Shown piece by piece: positions 15,348-24,542 of a stretch of DNA of 28,081 bases. The notes under the pieces are model-generated. The model ran no database searches. It was not told the DNA's origin and was given only the letters and a program-made list of their open reading frames with translations. Position 1 is the first letter of the stretch. Every line of letters starts with the position of its first letter. The DNA is from Acidobacteriota bacterium (GTDB taxonomy: Bacteria; Acidobacteriota; Terriglobia; Bryobacterales; Bryobacteraceae), in assembly GCA_026394095.1 (NCBI GenBank), contig JAPKYY010000137.1, forward strand, positions 1 through 28,081, read 5' to 3'. A program made the position numbers and the translations under genes.

Positions 15348-15376
15348 CTATGCCGCTTCTCGGCGTAGTCTTTGTT
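15348..15376 (+). terminator. Probable intrinsic terminator after the yqeY-like gene
   Basis: CTATGCCG (15348-15355), loop CTTCT, then CGGCGTAG (15361-15368) form an 8-bp stem with one T-G wobble, followed by TCTTTGTT. It lies 55 bp after the yqeY-like stop. The T-run is interrupted, so strength is uncertain. The convergent ABC operon ends at 15445; on that strand the hairpin has no T-run. The rest of the 151-bp gap shows only a weak 33-codon frame that is not annotated. Confidence 0.5.
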
Positions 15377-15444
15377 GGCCTCATATGCTTGATCATCCAG
15401 ATTCAACGTCGCGCATTTGATGCGATCCTAGCGAATTCAGCGCA

Positions 15445-16161
15445 TCAAGCCGGACGCACAAACCAGTCCTGCGGCACGTGCCCCTCTGGCAATAGTGCCC
15501 CCTTTTCGAGGTATCGCGCCTTCGAGGCGAAACTTGCTGCATGAGGGTCGTGCGTTACCATCACTACCGTCTTGCCGTGTTCCTGATTGAGCGTCCGCAA
15601 CATCGTCAATACGTCTTGCGCGCTTTGGGAATCGAGGTTTCCCGTCGGCTCGTCGGCGAGAATCAGATCGGGATCTGTCACCAGAGCTCGAGCAATCGCT
15701 ACGCGCTGCTCCTGCCCGCCTGATAACTGCTTTGGCAGGTGGGTCAACCTGTCGCCAAGCCCCACCAGAGACAAGGCCGTTGTGGCGTGCTCTCGCCGCT
15801 CTTTGGCGTTCAGATTTGTTAGTAGCAAGGGCAGCTCTACGTTCTCTATCGCTGTCAGCACGGGGATCAGATTGAAGCTCTGAAAGACAAAGCCAACGTG
15901 GATATTTCGCCACTGCGCCACCTGCTTATCTGACAGCGCGCGCAGGTCCTGCCCGAGCACGTCAATCGTGCCGCTCGTTGGCCGCTCCATTGCTGCAATG
16001 AGATAGAGCAGTGTCGATTTACCAGACCCCGAAGGCCCCATCAGCGCCACAAACTCACCCTTTCGAATCTCGATCGAAGCATCCTTAAGGGCTGTCACCT
16101 CAAACTGATCGCGCTTATAGACCCGCGTCAGATCCTTCGTTTGAATTACGACTTCGCTCAT
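15445..16161 (-). CDS. ABC transporter ATP-binding protein, MacB/LolD type
   Basis: The 238-residue nucleotide-binding subunit has a complete ATPase set: Walker [10 protein letters not shown] (42-50), Q-loop in [10 protein letters not shown] (91-100), signature LSGGQEQR (146-153), Walker [13 protein letters not shown] (166-177) and H-loop VMVTHDP. The residues around the Q-loop ([16 protein letters not shown]) are typical of the LolD/MacB class that pairs with FtsX-type permeases. It overlaps the upstream adaptor gene by 4 bp (ATGA) and is the last gene of a minus-strand operon with two FtsX-type permeases and a membrane-fusion protein. A tripartite efflux or lipoprotein/envelope extrusion system is likely. 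The substrate is unknown. Confidence 0.95.
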   Translation of the reverse strand: MSEVVIQTKDLTRVYKRDQFEVTALKDASIEIRKGEFVALMGPSGSGKSTLLYLIAAMERPTSGTIDVLGQDLRALSDKQVAQWRNIHVGFVFQSFNLIPVLTAIENVELPLLLTNLNAKERREHATTALSLVGLGDRLTHLPKQLSGGQEQRVAIARALVTDPDLILADEPTGNLDSQSAQDVLTMLRTLNQEHGKTVVMVTHDPHAASFASKARYLEKGALLPEGHVPQDWFVRPA

Positions 16162-17516
16162 TTTGCAGCTCCCTTTGCCTTCACCTTCGCGCCATCTTTC
16201 AAGTCTGCCGGTGGATTCAAAACCAGATCTTCGCCGCCAATCAGACCTTCTTCCACCCGCAAGCCTTCACTCGTCGTGCCAGTGACACGGACCGCGCGGC
16301 GGATCACCTTGCCACCGAGCAAAATGAAGACAGCATCATTGCGGACAGCCGCAGTCGGCACATAGACTACCGGCTTTGCAGCAGTCGGGGCGGTGCCAGC
16401 CTTGGCCTCTTCATAAAACGCGACACTCGCATTCATATCCGGCCGGAGGAAATCATCCGGCTGCAAGACCTGCACCTTCACCTGCACTGTCGCCTTCTGC
16501 CGGTTTGCCTCAGGGGCAATCTCGGCAATCACGCCGCTGTACTTGCGATCGGGATAAGCATCCGTCGTAATGGTGCCCTTCTGTTTGCGATCGAGACGCG
16601 CGAAGTCGTTCTGATTAATATCGAGCTCTACCTGCAAGTCGTTGAGATCGGCAAGGGAAACCACATAACCCTTGGCACCCTTATCGCCTACAAAACCGGT
16701 AGTCACAAACTCACCCTTCTCGACATTGCGCTCAAGCACTGTCCCTGTAACAGGGGCCTTGATCAAAGTATTCGACAAGGTGGATTCATAAAACGCCACG
16801 CGCCCCTTGGCCTCAAGTATTTGCCCTCGCAGGGCATCGATGGTTTCGCGTCTTGGCCCGATCTTCACCAGCTCAAAGGTCTTCTCGAGGGAATTCACGC
16901 GCGCCCTTAGTGAGTTCACACGCCCTTCGGCATCGTCGAGGACCTGCTGCGCGGAAACCTTTTCCCGTACCAATTCCCGCGTCCGCTTGAGTGTAATTTC
17001 AGCGTTAGCGAGGTCTGCCTTTGTCTGATCCACATTCGCCCGAGCGGTGGCGATCTCTTCCGGTCGCGAGCCATTAGTGAGCTCATCCAGGCGGGCCTCC
17101 AGCGTCTTTAGCTGGCCGACAGCCTGCTGCAATTGCGCTTTGTACTCGTCATCTTCAAGTCGCACAATCACCTGGCCTTCTTTGACGCGATCCCCCTTCT
17201 CAACACCAATCCACAAGACCCTACCCACCACTTTTGAAGCCACCTGGATCTTGTGATGAGCCACGATATAGCCGGTAGCATTGAGGATCACCGTCTGCCC
17301 CGCACCACTAGCCGAAGTGGATGTCGAAGAAGACTTCACCCGATACACCGCCACCTCAGGCGCATCATTCAAGTACCCATAAACAAAGCGTCCCACCCCA
17401 GCCAGAACAAAGAGCAGAATCCCGATCACGATAAAGCGCCGTGCCCAGGGCGACCCAGCCTCGGGCACAACTTTCCTCGATCGATCGATTCGTAAATTCT
17501 TGATATCCGCTTCCAT
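16158..17516 (-). CDS. Efflux membrane-fusion (periplasmic adaptor) protein, HlyD/MacA-like
   Basis: The 452-residue protein has a single N-terminal membrane anchor (about residues 28-49), then a lipoyl/barrel-sandwich half, a long alpha-helical hairpin (about 115-215, with [11 protein letters not shown] and [18 protein letters not shown]), the second barrel-sandwich half ([14 protein letters not shown]) and beta-barrel and membrane-proximal parts. This is the arrangement of HlyD/MacA adaptors that bridge an inner-membrane transporter to an outer-membrane channel. The tail is [10 protein letters not shown], and the gene overlaps the ATPase by ATGA. It directly abuts the stop of the upstream permease gene. 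No outer-membrane TolC-like gene is in the window. Confidence 0.93.
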   Translation of the reverse strand: MEADIKNLRIDRSRKVVPEAGSPWARRFIVIGILLFVLAGVGRFVYGYLNDAPEVAVYRVKSSSTSTSASGAGQTVILNATGYIVAHHKIQVASKVVGRVLWIGVEKGDRVKEGQVIVRLEDDEYKAQLQQAVGQLKTLEARLDELTNGSRPEEIATARANVDQTKADLANAEITLKRTRELVREKVSAQQVLDDAEGRVNSLRARVNSLEKTFELVKIGPRRETIDALRGQILEAKGRVAFYESTLSNTLIKAPVTGTVLERNVEKGEFVTTGFVGDKGAKGYVVSLADLNDLQVELDINQNDFARLDRKQKGTITTDAYPDRKYSGVIAEIAPEANRQKATVQVKVQVLQPDDFLRPDMNASVAFYEEAKAGTAPTAAKPVVYVPTAAVRNDAVFILLGGKVIRRAVRVTGTTSEGLRVEEGLIGGEDLVLNPPADLKDGAKVKAKGAAK

Positions 17517-18589
17517 CTATACCTCTCGCAATGCCGTCAAAATTTCTTTACGTGCTGCGCTGCGGGCGGGGAACAAACCACCGAGCGCACCCAGAACGAG
17601 TGCAAATCCCATTCCGATCGCCATGATCGCCGGCGTGATCTGGAATGAAAACGCGATTTCGCTGAAGGTCACAAAATTTCCGATCCCGGTCTCAATATTG
17701 TTCAGCGGCAACACAAGCAAACAACCCAAGGCCCCACCCAGCAGTGACAAAAGCATCGACTCAATAAAGAAGCTAGTCAGGATACTCGACCGGGCAAAAC
17801 CCAACACGCGCAACGTTCCGATTTCTTTCGCTCGCCGTGCTACCGCCGCGTACATCGTATTCATGGCGGCAAAACAACTTCCTACCGCCATAATCACCGA
17901 GACAAACAGACCTAGAAACTGAATCGGGGCCGCAGAAACCGTCTGCGCTGCATAATAAGCAAGCTCTGTCTGGGCATCTACATTCAACTTGATGTCAGCG
18001 TTCAGATCATTCACCAGCGCCTGCACTGCCACTTCATCGGTGGCCCGTATCAGGCAGGAACTTAAGACCTCCGAGCGGTTGTAATCAGAACTCGCCTGAT
18101 TGAGGTCGGCAAAGATTTCACTATTCACTGCGCTACGCCCGCCATCCATTACTCCAACCACTTGCCATTCCCCGCGTGCAAACTTGAGCTTCCCGCCAAG
18201 CCTGGCATCCGGAAAACGCTTTGCAATCGACTTGCCCACCACCACCTCTCGCTTGCCCGTATCAAACCATCTGCCCTCCAGCAGTTTCACCTGCTGCCGC
18301 ATCGCAATCCCTACGGGCGGCAAGCCGCGGAGCGTAATGTTCATGCCGTCAGGAGCATCAACGCTGGCCAGATTCAGAATCGTCACCATCTCAAGCGAGG
18401 CCATCGGCTCACCCTTGGCATCCCGTTGAATACCAGCCTTGAATTTTAGATCCTGATACGACGTACGGGCAAAATTGCTGGACAACTCGGCCGTCGAACC
18501 CTTCCGCATCCAACGCCCAACGCAGTCATTATCGTCGTCGTGCGCCGCACAACCAGATTGCGAATGTTGTAAGAAATTGGAATCGCCAT
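17517..18589 (-). pseudogene. FtsX-type ABC permease, broken by internal deletion near the 5' end
   Basis: The ATG at 18589, with AAGGG 3-4 bases upstream and 6 bp after the preceding permease stop, starts [16 protein letters not shown], which continues [11 protein letters not shown] as expected for this permease family. That frame then goes out of register. The rest of the protein reads from 18509 ([20 protein letters not shown]) in a frame shifted by 2, through the periplasmic domain ([20 protein letters not shown]) to three C-terminal membrane helices and [12 protein letters not shown]. The part missing between the two pieces corresponds to the first membrane helix and the start of the periplasmic domain, about 30 codons judging by family layout and by the 388-residue neighbour. 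A 330-residue product from 18509 would lack TM1. A real deletion or an assembly/sequencing error are both possible. Confidence 0.78.
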
Positions 18590-18595
18590 GTGCCC

Positions 18596-19762
18596 TTAAC
18601 CTGAATACTTCAACGTGTCTAGAATGTTGGTTCGCGCCGCATTCATTGCCGGCACAAAAGACGAAATCAAGGCAACAACGACGGAGAAACCAAAGATGAA
18701 CACGACCGTAGGTGGCGTCAGGCTCAGGTTCTTGAACTGCGCAATAAATCCACCCGCATTGGCGGCTACACCGGCTGCCAGGCCACTAGCCACAAGACAA
18801 CCAAGGGCAGCACCCACCAACGACAAGACAACAGCATCGCCAAGGATAAGAAACAGAATGCCGCCATTGGTAAAGCCCAGCGTCTTCATCACGCCGACCT
18901 CGCGCACACGCTCTCTCACCGCCATTGCCATCGTATTTGCTGACACGAGAAGGATGGTAAAGGTCACCGCGCCACAGATCACTAGAAGAAACACCTTTAC
19001 ATTCCCAAGGAAAGAGACAAAGCTCAGAGCAAATGCCGCTTCGGTCTCAGTGCGAGTCTGCACAGGGGCGTTCTTGAACATCTCATCCACATCCCGCTGA
19101 ATCGCACTCACATCGTCTTTCGATTTGGCCAGTATGTTGAAGGTTCCCGCAAAATCACGCCGCCCGGCAGGCAGGCTCTGGTAGAGATACTCGATGTTGA
19201 AGAACAGAGTCTCGTCGGCCAAGGGGTCTTCAAAAATCCCGCGCACCATCAACTCTTTGTCGCCCGGAAAGATATCGCCTTTCAAAACCAGGCGCTCTCC
19301 CAGCCTGATCCCAAGTTTGTCAGCCAAGCGTTTGCCCACCAGGCAAGCGGTGCGTTCTTTGAGGAAGGCCTGCTTCTGATCCTCGGGTAAGACAAGGTCT
19401 TTCTGCACTTTGAAGAAATCTTCCGGTTCTACGGCAAAACGTGCAAAGTTATTCCGCTGGTCTTGAGCCTGATCCTTGTAAGTCCCGCCAAACCACATCG
19501 AGATGTAAAGGTCCTGAACCCCGGGTACTGCCTTGATTTTTTGTTTGTAAGAAGCTGGCAGAATCACCGTAAGGGAGATCCGGTTTCGTGTGATCAAGCG
19601 CAGGGCTTGCGATGGAGTTGGATCCTCAAAGTACAAAGCGTTGTACATCGCAAACAAAACACCGAGCAGGGTAAACGACATCGTCACCGAGAGAATCGTG
19701 AGGATACTGCGACGCTTGCTCCGCAGCGAGTTTTTGAAGATGAGAGGCAGGAGTCGCAGCAT
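18596..19762 (-). CDS. FtsX-type ABC transporter permease
   Basis: The 388-residue inner-membrane permease has one N-terminal helix (about residues 20-44: [20 protein letters not shown]), a periplasmic domain of roughly 200 residues, and three C-terminal helices (about 258-282, 305-330 and 350-372). [20 protein letters not shown] is the cytoplasmic coupling segment typical of MacB/FtsX permeases, and [14 protein letters not shown] is the usual end. With the second permease it would form a heterodimer served by the ATPase at the end of the operon. It follows the small membrane protein gene by 28 bp. This copy is intact, in contrast to the next permease. Confidence 0.93.
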   Translation of the reverse strand: MLRLLPLIFKNSLRSKRRSILTILSVTMSFTLLGVLFAMYNALYFEDPTPSQALRLITRNRISLTVILPASYKQKIKAVPGVQDLYISMWFGGTYKDQAQDQRNNFARFAVEPEDFFKVQKDLVLPEDQKQAFLKERTACLVGKRLADKLGIRLGERLVLKGDIFPGDKELMVRGIFEDPLADETLFFNIEYLYQSLPAGRRDFAGTFNILAKSKDDVSAIQRDVDEMFKNAPVQTRTETEAAFALSFVSFLGNVKVFLLVICGAVTFTILLVSANTMAMAVRERVREVGVMKTLGFTNGGILFLILGDAVVLSLVGAALGCLVASGLAAGVAANAGGFIAQFKNLSLTPPTVVFIFGFSVVVALISSFVPAMNAARTNILDTLKYSG

Positions 19763-19790
19763 GTACTCAAGTGTAAACGCAAACTCTTCG

Positions 19791-20060
19791 CTATTTGTTC
19801 GCGGAATCTAAGTCGTTCCACCCGCCCCAGGCTTGCGTCCATCCATTCGTCTTGTACCTCCAGAACAAGTGCAAACCCAGCCCCAACAAAAACGCTGCAA
19901 CGATGCATAGGCCGAAGTAAGGGGCTTGCCAATAATTCCAGCCGACAAACAAAATGACTGCCCACTTGATGAGCCGGAACCAAAGTGGCTGCCCTTTGCG
20001 GGAAAACGCAACGTTCAGTTCGCGACGAATCCATAACCTCACGCTCTCATTAGATTTCAC
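19791..20060 (-). CDS. Small two-helix membrane protein of unknown function
   Basis: The frame contains a basic N-terminus (LWIRRELNVAFSRKGQPLWF), then two hydrophobic helices (LIKWAVILFVGWNYW and YFGLCIVAAFLLGLGLHLFW), and ends with KTNGWTQAWGGWNDLDSANK. I prefer GTG 20060, giving about 89 residues; an upstream extension to 20153 would cross the promoter region of the divergent transporter gene. The start has no clear ribosome-binding site. It is the first gene of the ABC operon, 28 bp before the first permease. I recognise no named family. An accessory subunit of the transporter is possible but unproven. Confidence 0.65.
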   Translation of the reverse strand: MKSNESVRLWIRRELNVAFSRKGQPLWFRLIKWAVILFVGWNYWQAPYFGLCIVAAFLLGLGLHLFWRYKTNGWTQAWGGWNDLDSANK

Positions 20061-20136
20061 ATGCGGGGAATTTACAATGGTCGATTTTTGCGTCTCATTT
20101 GGTTGTAGTCTGTTAGACACTCCCAAGGATTCCTGA

Positions 20137-22158
20137 ATGAGCGTCAAACACACACCCTACGTACCCGAACACATGAAGATGAAAGAGTTCTCCTGGGCCG
20201 CGCTCGCCCTGGGGCTCGTGATGACCGTCATCCTTGGTGCTGCCAACGCCTACCTCGGCCTCAGGGCCGGCATCACCATCGCAGCTACTTACCCAGCCGC
20301 TGTCATCGGCATGGCCGTCATCCGCATTTGGCGCGGCACGATTCTCGAAGAAAACATCGCCCGCACAGCAGGCTCGATCGGCGAAAGCGTCGCAGCAGGT
20401 GCCATCTTTACCCTTCCCGCTTTCGTCATCGCCAAGGTATGGCCCACATTTAGCGGCCCTGAGGCGTACTGGAAGTCCACCGTCCTGATGATCATCGGAA
20501 GCCTTCTCGGCGTGCTTTTTGTCAGCCTTGTTCGCCGGGCTCTCGTCGAAGACCCCGAACTCCCCTTCCCGGAATCGGTCGCTGCAAGTGAAATCCACAA
20601 AGCCGGCCAGCAAGGCTCAGGCGCCGCCAACTTCCTCTTCTGGAACATTGGCACCGGTGGCCTGGTTTACCTGATGGGCGTCTTCAAGTTCTTCGCGGTC
20701 GACAAAGAATTCTTCATCCATGTCGGACAACTCGGGAAAAGCCTCCTGCGGCTTGGGCCGGCTGGCAGCACACAAACCGTCCCCGTCGGCGCAACCACGA
20801 TGGTTGCAGGCCCCACCGTCAGCCCAGCCTACATTGGCGTTGGCTACATCATCGGCCCCAAACTTGCTGCTCTCCAGTTCTCCGGCGGTGTCATCGCCTG
20901 GGGGATTTTCGTCCCGCTCCTGCTCTATATCCTTGGCCCCAACATCCAGCAATACCTGCCTGCCAACGCTACTGACGAGAGCTGGGTAGGCCTTGCCAAT
21001 GCCGTCTGGCGTTACATCGTCCGGCCTATCGCCATCGGTGGCATGCTCGTCGGCGCCGCCTACACGATGTTCAAGATGCGCAAGAACCTCAGCGTAGGCC
21101 TGCAGCGAGCCTTCGGGGAACTCACCGGCCCCAAAGTTGACCTTGAAAAGCTGAACCGTACCGAACGCTATATGAGCTCCAAAGTCGTGCTGATGCTGAT
21201 CGGTGTCCTCTTCGCCGTCATGTGCGTCCTCTACACCTACCTTGCAGATTCGATCGGAGGTGGCGTTACGGCAGCAATCGTAATGATTGTCGTCGGTTTC
21301 TTCTTTGCGACAATCTCGGGCTTCCTGGTTGGCGTCATCGGTTCCTCCAACAACCCGATTTCCGGCCTCACGCTGTCGACGCTCATCATCGCCGCCCTGC
21401 TGATGGTTGCCCTCGGCGTCACCGGGCCCCAGGGCGTCACAGCCGTGCTGGGCGTCGCAAGCGTAGTTTGCGTTAGTTCGGCCGTAGCCGGCGAACTCTT
21501 GCAGGACTTCAAGGTAGGCTGGCTTCTCGGCGGTACCCCGCGCACCATCCAACTGGTCGAACTGGTAGCCGTAATCGTCGCCAGCGCCGCCATGTACTGG
21601 CCGCTCTGGATTCTCAACGAAGGCAACCTCAAGGCTGGCGGCCTGGGCTTTGGCGACAAAGCCTTGCCAGCACCGCAAGCCGGACTCATGGCATCTCTAG
21701 CTCAGGGAATCGTTGGTGGAGAAATGGCCTGGCCCCTCATTCTGGTCGGCATTGCCTTTGGGATTGCCCTGATCATGGTGCAGGTCAAGAGCCCGATGCT
21801 CGTAAGCGTAGGCATGTACTTGCCCTTCGCGACAACTTTTTCGATCTTCATCGGTGGCCTGCTGCGCTGGCTCAGCGACACGATCGCCGAACGCCGCGAC
21901 TTAAACGAAGCCCAACGTGCCCGAGTGGAAAACGCTGGTGTCCTGGTTTCATCGGGCTTGATCGCCGGAGAAGCCCTTTGTGGCCTCATCACTGCATATC
22001 TCGCCTGGCGGGAAATTAAAACCTGGGAATTCACCCCTGACCCCAGCTTCGCCCTCGGTATCGTTGTAATCGGCCTTCTGGGCCTGTTGTTGATCAGAAT
22101 TCCGCTCGGAGCAGCAGGCCGACCTGAAGATCCTGCACCTCCGACAGCTATGATGTAG
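20137..22158 (+). CDS. OPT family oligopeptide transporter
   Basis: The 673-residue protein has 15 or so hydrophobic segments and starts with the family pattern YVPEHMKMKEFSWAALALGL, followed by AANAYLGLRAGITIAATYPAAVIGM. Further family blocks are NIARTAGSIGESVAAG, FVSLVRRALV...ELPFPESVA, VAGPTVSPAYIGVGYIIGP and SSNNPISGLTLSTLIIAALL. OPT proteins are proton-coupled importers of oligopeptides or metal-chelate complexes; prokaryotic members of this type are poorly characterised, so the substrate is left open. AAGGA lies about 7 bases before the ATG. The gene is divergent from the ABC operon, with the 76-bp gap probably holding both promoters. The next gene begins 2 bp after its stop. Confidence 0.95.
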   Translation: MSVKHTPYVPEHMKMKEFSWAALALGLVMTVILGAANAYLGLRAGITIAATYPAAVIGMAVIRIWRGTILEENIARTAGSIGESVAAGAIFTLPAFVIAKVWPTFSGPEAYWKSTVLMIIGSLLGVLFVSLVRRALVEDPELPFPESVAASEIHKAGQQGSGAANFLFWNIGTGGLVYLMGVFKFFAVDKEFFIHVGQLGKSLLRLGPAGSTQTVPVGATTMVAGPTVSPAYIGVGYIIGPKLAALQFSGGVIAWGIFVPLLLYILGPNIQQYLPANATDESWVGLANAVWRYIVRPIAIGGMLVGAAYTMFKMRKNLSVGLQRAFGELTGPKVDLEKLNRTERYMSSKVVLMLIGVLFAVMCVLYTYLADSIGGGVTAAIVMIVVGFFFATISGFLVGVIGSSNNPISGLTLSTLIIAALLMVALGVTGPQGVTAVLGVASVVCVSSAVAGELLQDFKVGWLLGGTPRTIQLVELVAVIVASAAMYWPLWILNEGNLKAGGLGFGDKALPAPQAGLMASLAQGIVGGEMAWPLILVGIAFGIALIMVQVKSPMLVSVGMYLPFATTFSIFIGGLLRWLSDTIAERRDLNEAQRARVENAGVLVSSGLIAGEALCGLITAYLAWREIKTWEFTPDPSFALGIVVIGLLGLLLIRIPLGAAGRPEDPAPPTAMM

Positions 22159-22160
22159 AG

Positions 22161-24542
22161 TTGACACGAATTTCTACTACGCATCCCCTGCCCAGTGGCA
22201 CCAACTGGTCCACTATCTATACTGGTGTGGCCCTCACCACCATGGCGACGCTGCTGCTTGAGCTCACCCTCACGCGCATCTATAGCGTCATTTTCTACTA
22301 TCACTTCGCTTTCCTCGCTATCTCGGTGGCTCTATTCGGCCTCGGCGCAGGCGGCGTTTTCTCTTATGTCGTCAGCGGCTGGTCAGGCACTCTCTACCAG
22401 AAGCTGGGACGCCTGGCTGCCTTCAACAGCATCTCGGTTATCGCCTCGCTCGTCTTTCTGCTCACGCGCCAAGGCACGCCTGGCAACCTCGAACTCGTTG
22501 TAATTTATTTCTTCTCGGCCCTGCCATTCCTTCTGGCTGGCGCAATCGTCTCGCTGGTGATTTCAGAAACGATCGACCGTATTGAACGTGTTTATTTCTT
22601 TGATCTGCTGGGCGCCGCCGCTGGCTGCCTTCTGCTCATCCCCCTTCTCGACACCTTCGGCGGCCCCAACACTGTCATCGCCGTCGCAGTTTTGTTTGCC
22701 GCCACCTCCGCGATCTGGTACAACCTCGCCAAACAACACAGCGGACGCGTAGCTGCAGTCGCACTTGCACTTGCGCTAACGGCCCTCTTCGTCTTCAACA
22801 TGCGGCTCGACTGGATCGACATCCGCTACGCCAAGGGCATGACCCTCGCCAACGAAACCTTCGTCAAATGGAATAGCTTCTCCCGCATCGCGGTCGCAAA
22901 AGAAGGCGGCACAAATCTCCCCAACATTGTCATCGACGCTGACGCAGCCACAGGCATCTTCACTCAGGATCATGACAAGCTCAGTGACGAAGCTCGCAAG
23001 AGCATCCTCAAAGGCGGCCCTGCTCTTGCCTACAAACTGAAGCCTGGCGCCAAGGCCCTCGTCATCGGGCCCGGCGGCGGTTGGGACGTCTCCCGCGCTC
23101 TCGTTAGCGGCAGCAAAGATATCACCGGCGTCGAGATCAACCCGATCATCGCCACCACGGTGATGAGAGAGAAGTTCCCGAGCCTCAGCCACAACCTCTA
23201 CCTGCGCCCCGAGATCCGGATCTTCGTCGAAGACGGTCGCAGTTTCGTCCGTCGCAGTTCCGAAAAATATCAGGTCATCCAGGCAACGCTCGTCGATACC
23301 TGGGCCTCTACCGCCGCTGGCGCTTTCAGCCTGAGCGAGAACAACCTCTACACTTCAGACGCCTTCTACGATTACTTGAGCCATCTATCCGACGACGGCG
23401 TGCTCGCCTTTACGCGTTGGGGCTTTGATCCGCCACGCGAATCTCTGCGTCTGTTGTCGATCACCATCGACGCCCTCGAGCGCCTCGGCGAACGTAACCC
23501 GGCGCAACATGTCATCGTTGCGCGTGAAGGCTCAGGCCAGATTCAGGGTTGGGGCGCTACCGACACGGTGATTCTGTCCCGCAAACCAATGTCCGGTACT
23601 TTCGTTCAACAGGCCATCGCCGCCATGAAGGAAAGTAATATGGAGCAGGTTTATTATCCCTCCACCACGCGGATCACGCCCTTTCAGCAACTGCTGACAA
23701 CTGTCGACCGCGAAGCCTTTTTCACGAACTACCAGTACAACGTCACTCCGGTTAACGACAACCGGCCCTTCTTCTTCTACACAGTCCAGCCAAGGGACAT
23801 TCTGAACTTCCTGACAGTCACGTCTCAGGAGAGCGCCGATTATAAGATCAACCGTGCTGTACCGATGCTCTTCGGAGTCCTCTTTGTCAGCGTTGTGGCA
23901 ACGCTGGTCACGCTCCTGCTGCCACCACTCGTACTCGGCCAGCGGCTGCCGCAAAGCCGCAGCCTGCGTCTCTTCCTGCTTTACTTCGTCTGCCTCGGTG
24001 CCGGTTACATCATGATTCAGGTCTCGTTGATCCAGAAGTTCGTCCTGCTTCTCGGCCACCCCACGTATGCCCTGACAGTGATCATATTCTCGATGTTGAT
24101 CTCAAGCGGGCTCGGCAGCTTTTATTCAAAGCGCATCGTCAAGAACAACCCTGAGCGCCTGCGTATTGTGTTGTTGCTAATCGTGATCCTGGTGCCGGTT
24201 CTCGGCTACTTCGCAGGGCTTGTCAGCGACCTCGGCCCAGCCTGGCCTCTGGCGGTCAAGATGCTTACAACCGTCATTGTGATCGCCCCGCTTGGCTTCC
24301 TGATGGGCATTCCTTTCCCGACGGGCCTTGCGACGCTTGAGGGTTGGGACAGCTCAGCCGTGCGCTGGGGCTGGTCGATGAACGCGGCCTCGAGCGTTCT
24401 CGGTTCTGCCATGGCGATCTTCTTTGCAATCTATCTGGGCCTCTATCAGACACTGGTTCTTGGTGGCCTTCTCTATCTGGTAGCCGCCTGGATCTATCGC
24501 GCTACCGCCGAGCGTGCCACCCATGAGCAAGCAGGCGTTTGA
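22161..24542 (+). CDS. Polytopic membrane protein with embedded spermidine-synthase-like domain
   Basis: The 793-residue protein has about six N-terminal membrane helices (residues about 20-215), a soluble Rossmann-type domain (about 260-480) and about six C-terminal helices (565-785). The middle domain shows ALVIGPGGGWDVSRAL (nucleotide-binding loop), GVEINP (acidic ribose-binding residue), IFVEDGRSFVRR and LVDTWASTAAGAF followed by LYTSDAFYDYL, which parallels the spermidine/spermine synthase fold. The C-terminal WGWSMNAASSVLGSAMAI is typical of a group of membrane spermidine-synthase-like proteins. Whether it transfers an aminopropyl or methyl group is unknown. The only suitable start is TTG 22161, 2 bp after the OPT stop. 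Its 3' end overlaps the HEAT-repeat gene by 20 bp. Confidence 0.85.
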   Translation: MTRISTTHPLPSGTNWSTIYTGVALTTMATLLLELTLTRIYSVIFYYHFAFLAISVALFGLGAGGVFSYVVSGWSGTLYQKLGRLAAFNSISVIASLVFLLTRQGTPGNLELVVIYFFSALPFLLAGAIVSLVISETIDRIERVYFFDLLGAAAGCLLLIPLLDTFGGPNTVIAVAVLFAATSAIWYNLAKQHSGRVAAVALALALTALFVFNMRLDWIDIRYAKGMTLANETFVKWNSFSRIAVAKEGGTNLPNIVIDADAATGIFTQDHDKLSDEARKSILKGGPALAYKLKPGAKALVIGPGGGWDVSRALVSGSKDITGVEINPIIATTVMREKFPSLSHNLYLRPEIRIFVEDGRSFVRRSSEKYQVIQATLVDTWASTAAGAFSLSENNLYTSDAFYDYLSHLSDDGVLAFTRWGFDPPRESLRLLSITIDALERLGERNPAQHVIVAREGSGQIQGWGATDTVILSRKPMSGTFVQQAIAAMKESNMEQVYYPSTTRITPFQQLLTTVDREAFFTNYQYNVTPVNDNRPFFFYTVQPRDILNFLTVTSQESADYKINRAVPMLFGVLFVSVVATLVTLLLPPLVLGQRLPQSRSLRLFLLYFVCLGAGYIMIQVSLIQKFVLLLGHPTYALTVIIFSMLISSGLGSFYSKRIVKNNPERLRIVLLLIVILVPVLGYFAGLVSDLGPAWPLAVKMLTTVIVIAPLGFLMGIPFPTGLATLEGWDSSAVRWGWSMNAASSVLGSAMAIFFAIYLGLYQTLVLGGLLYLVAAWIYRATAERATHEQAGV

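Noticed and set aside
15305..15406. 33-codon frame on the minus strand after the ABC ATPase, with plausible amino-acid composition
   Set aside because: Only a TTG start without SD, and the frame covers the yqeY terminator hairpin. Possible remnant, but not supportable alone.
15350..15544. 64-codon plus-strand frame beyond the yqeY-like gene
   Set aside because: It starts inside the terminator hairpin and overlaps the ATPase gene antisense.
20617..21678. 353-codon open frame antisense to the OPT transporter
   Set aside because: Acidic, His/Asp/Gly-rich translation typical of an antisense shadow of a GC-rich membrane-protein gene.
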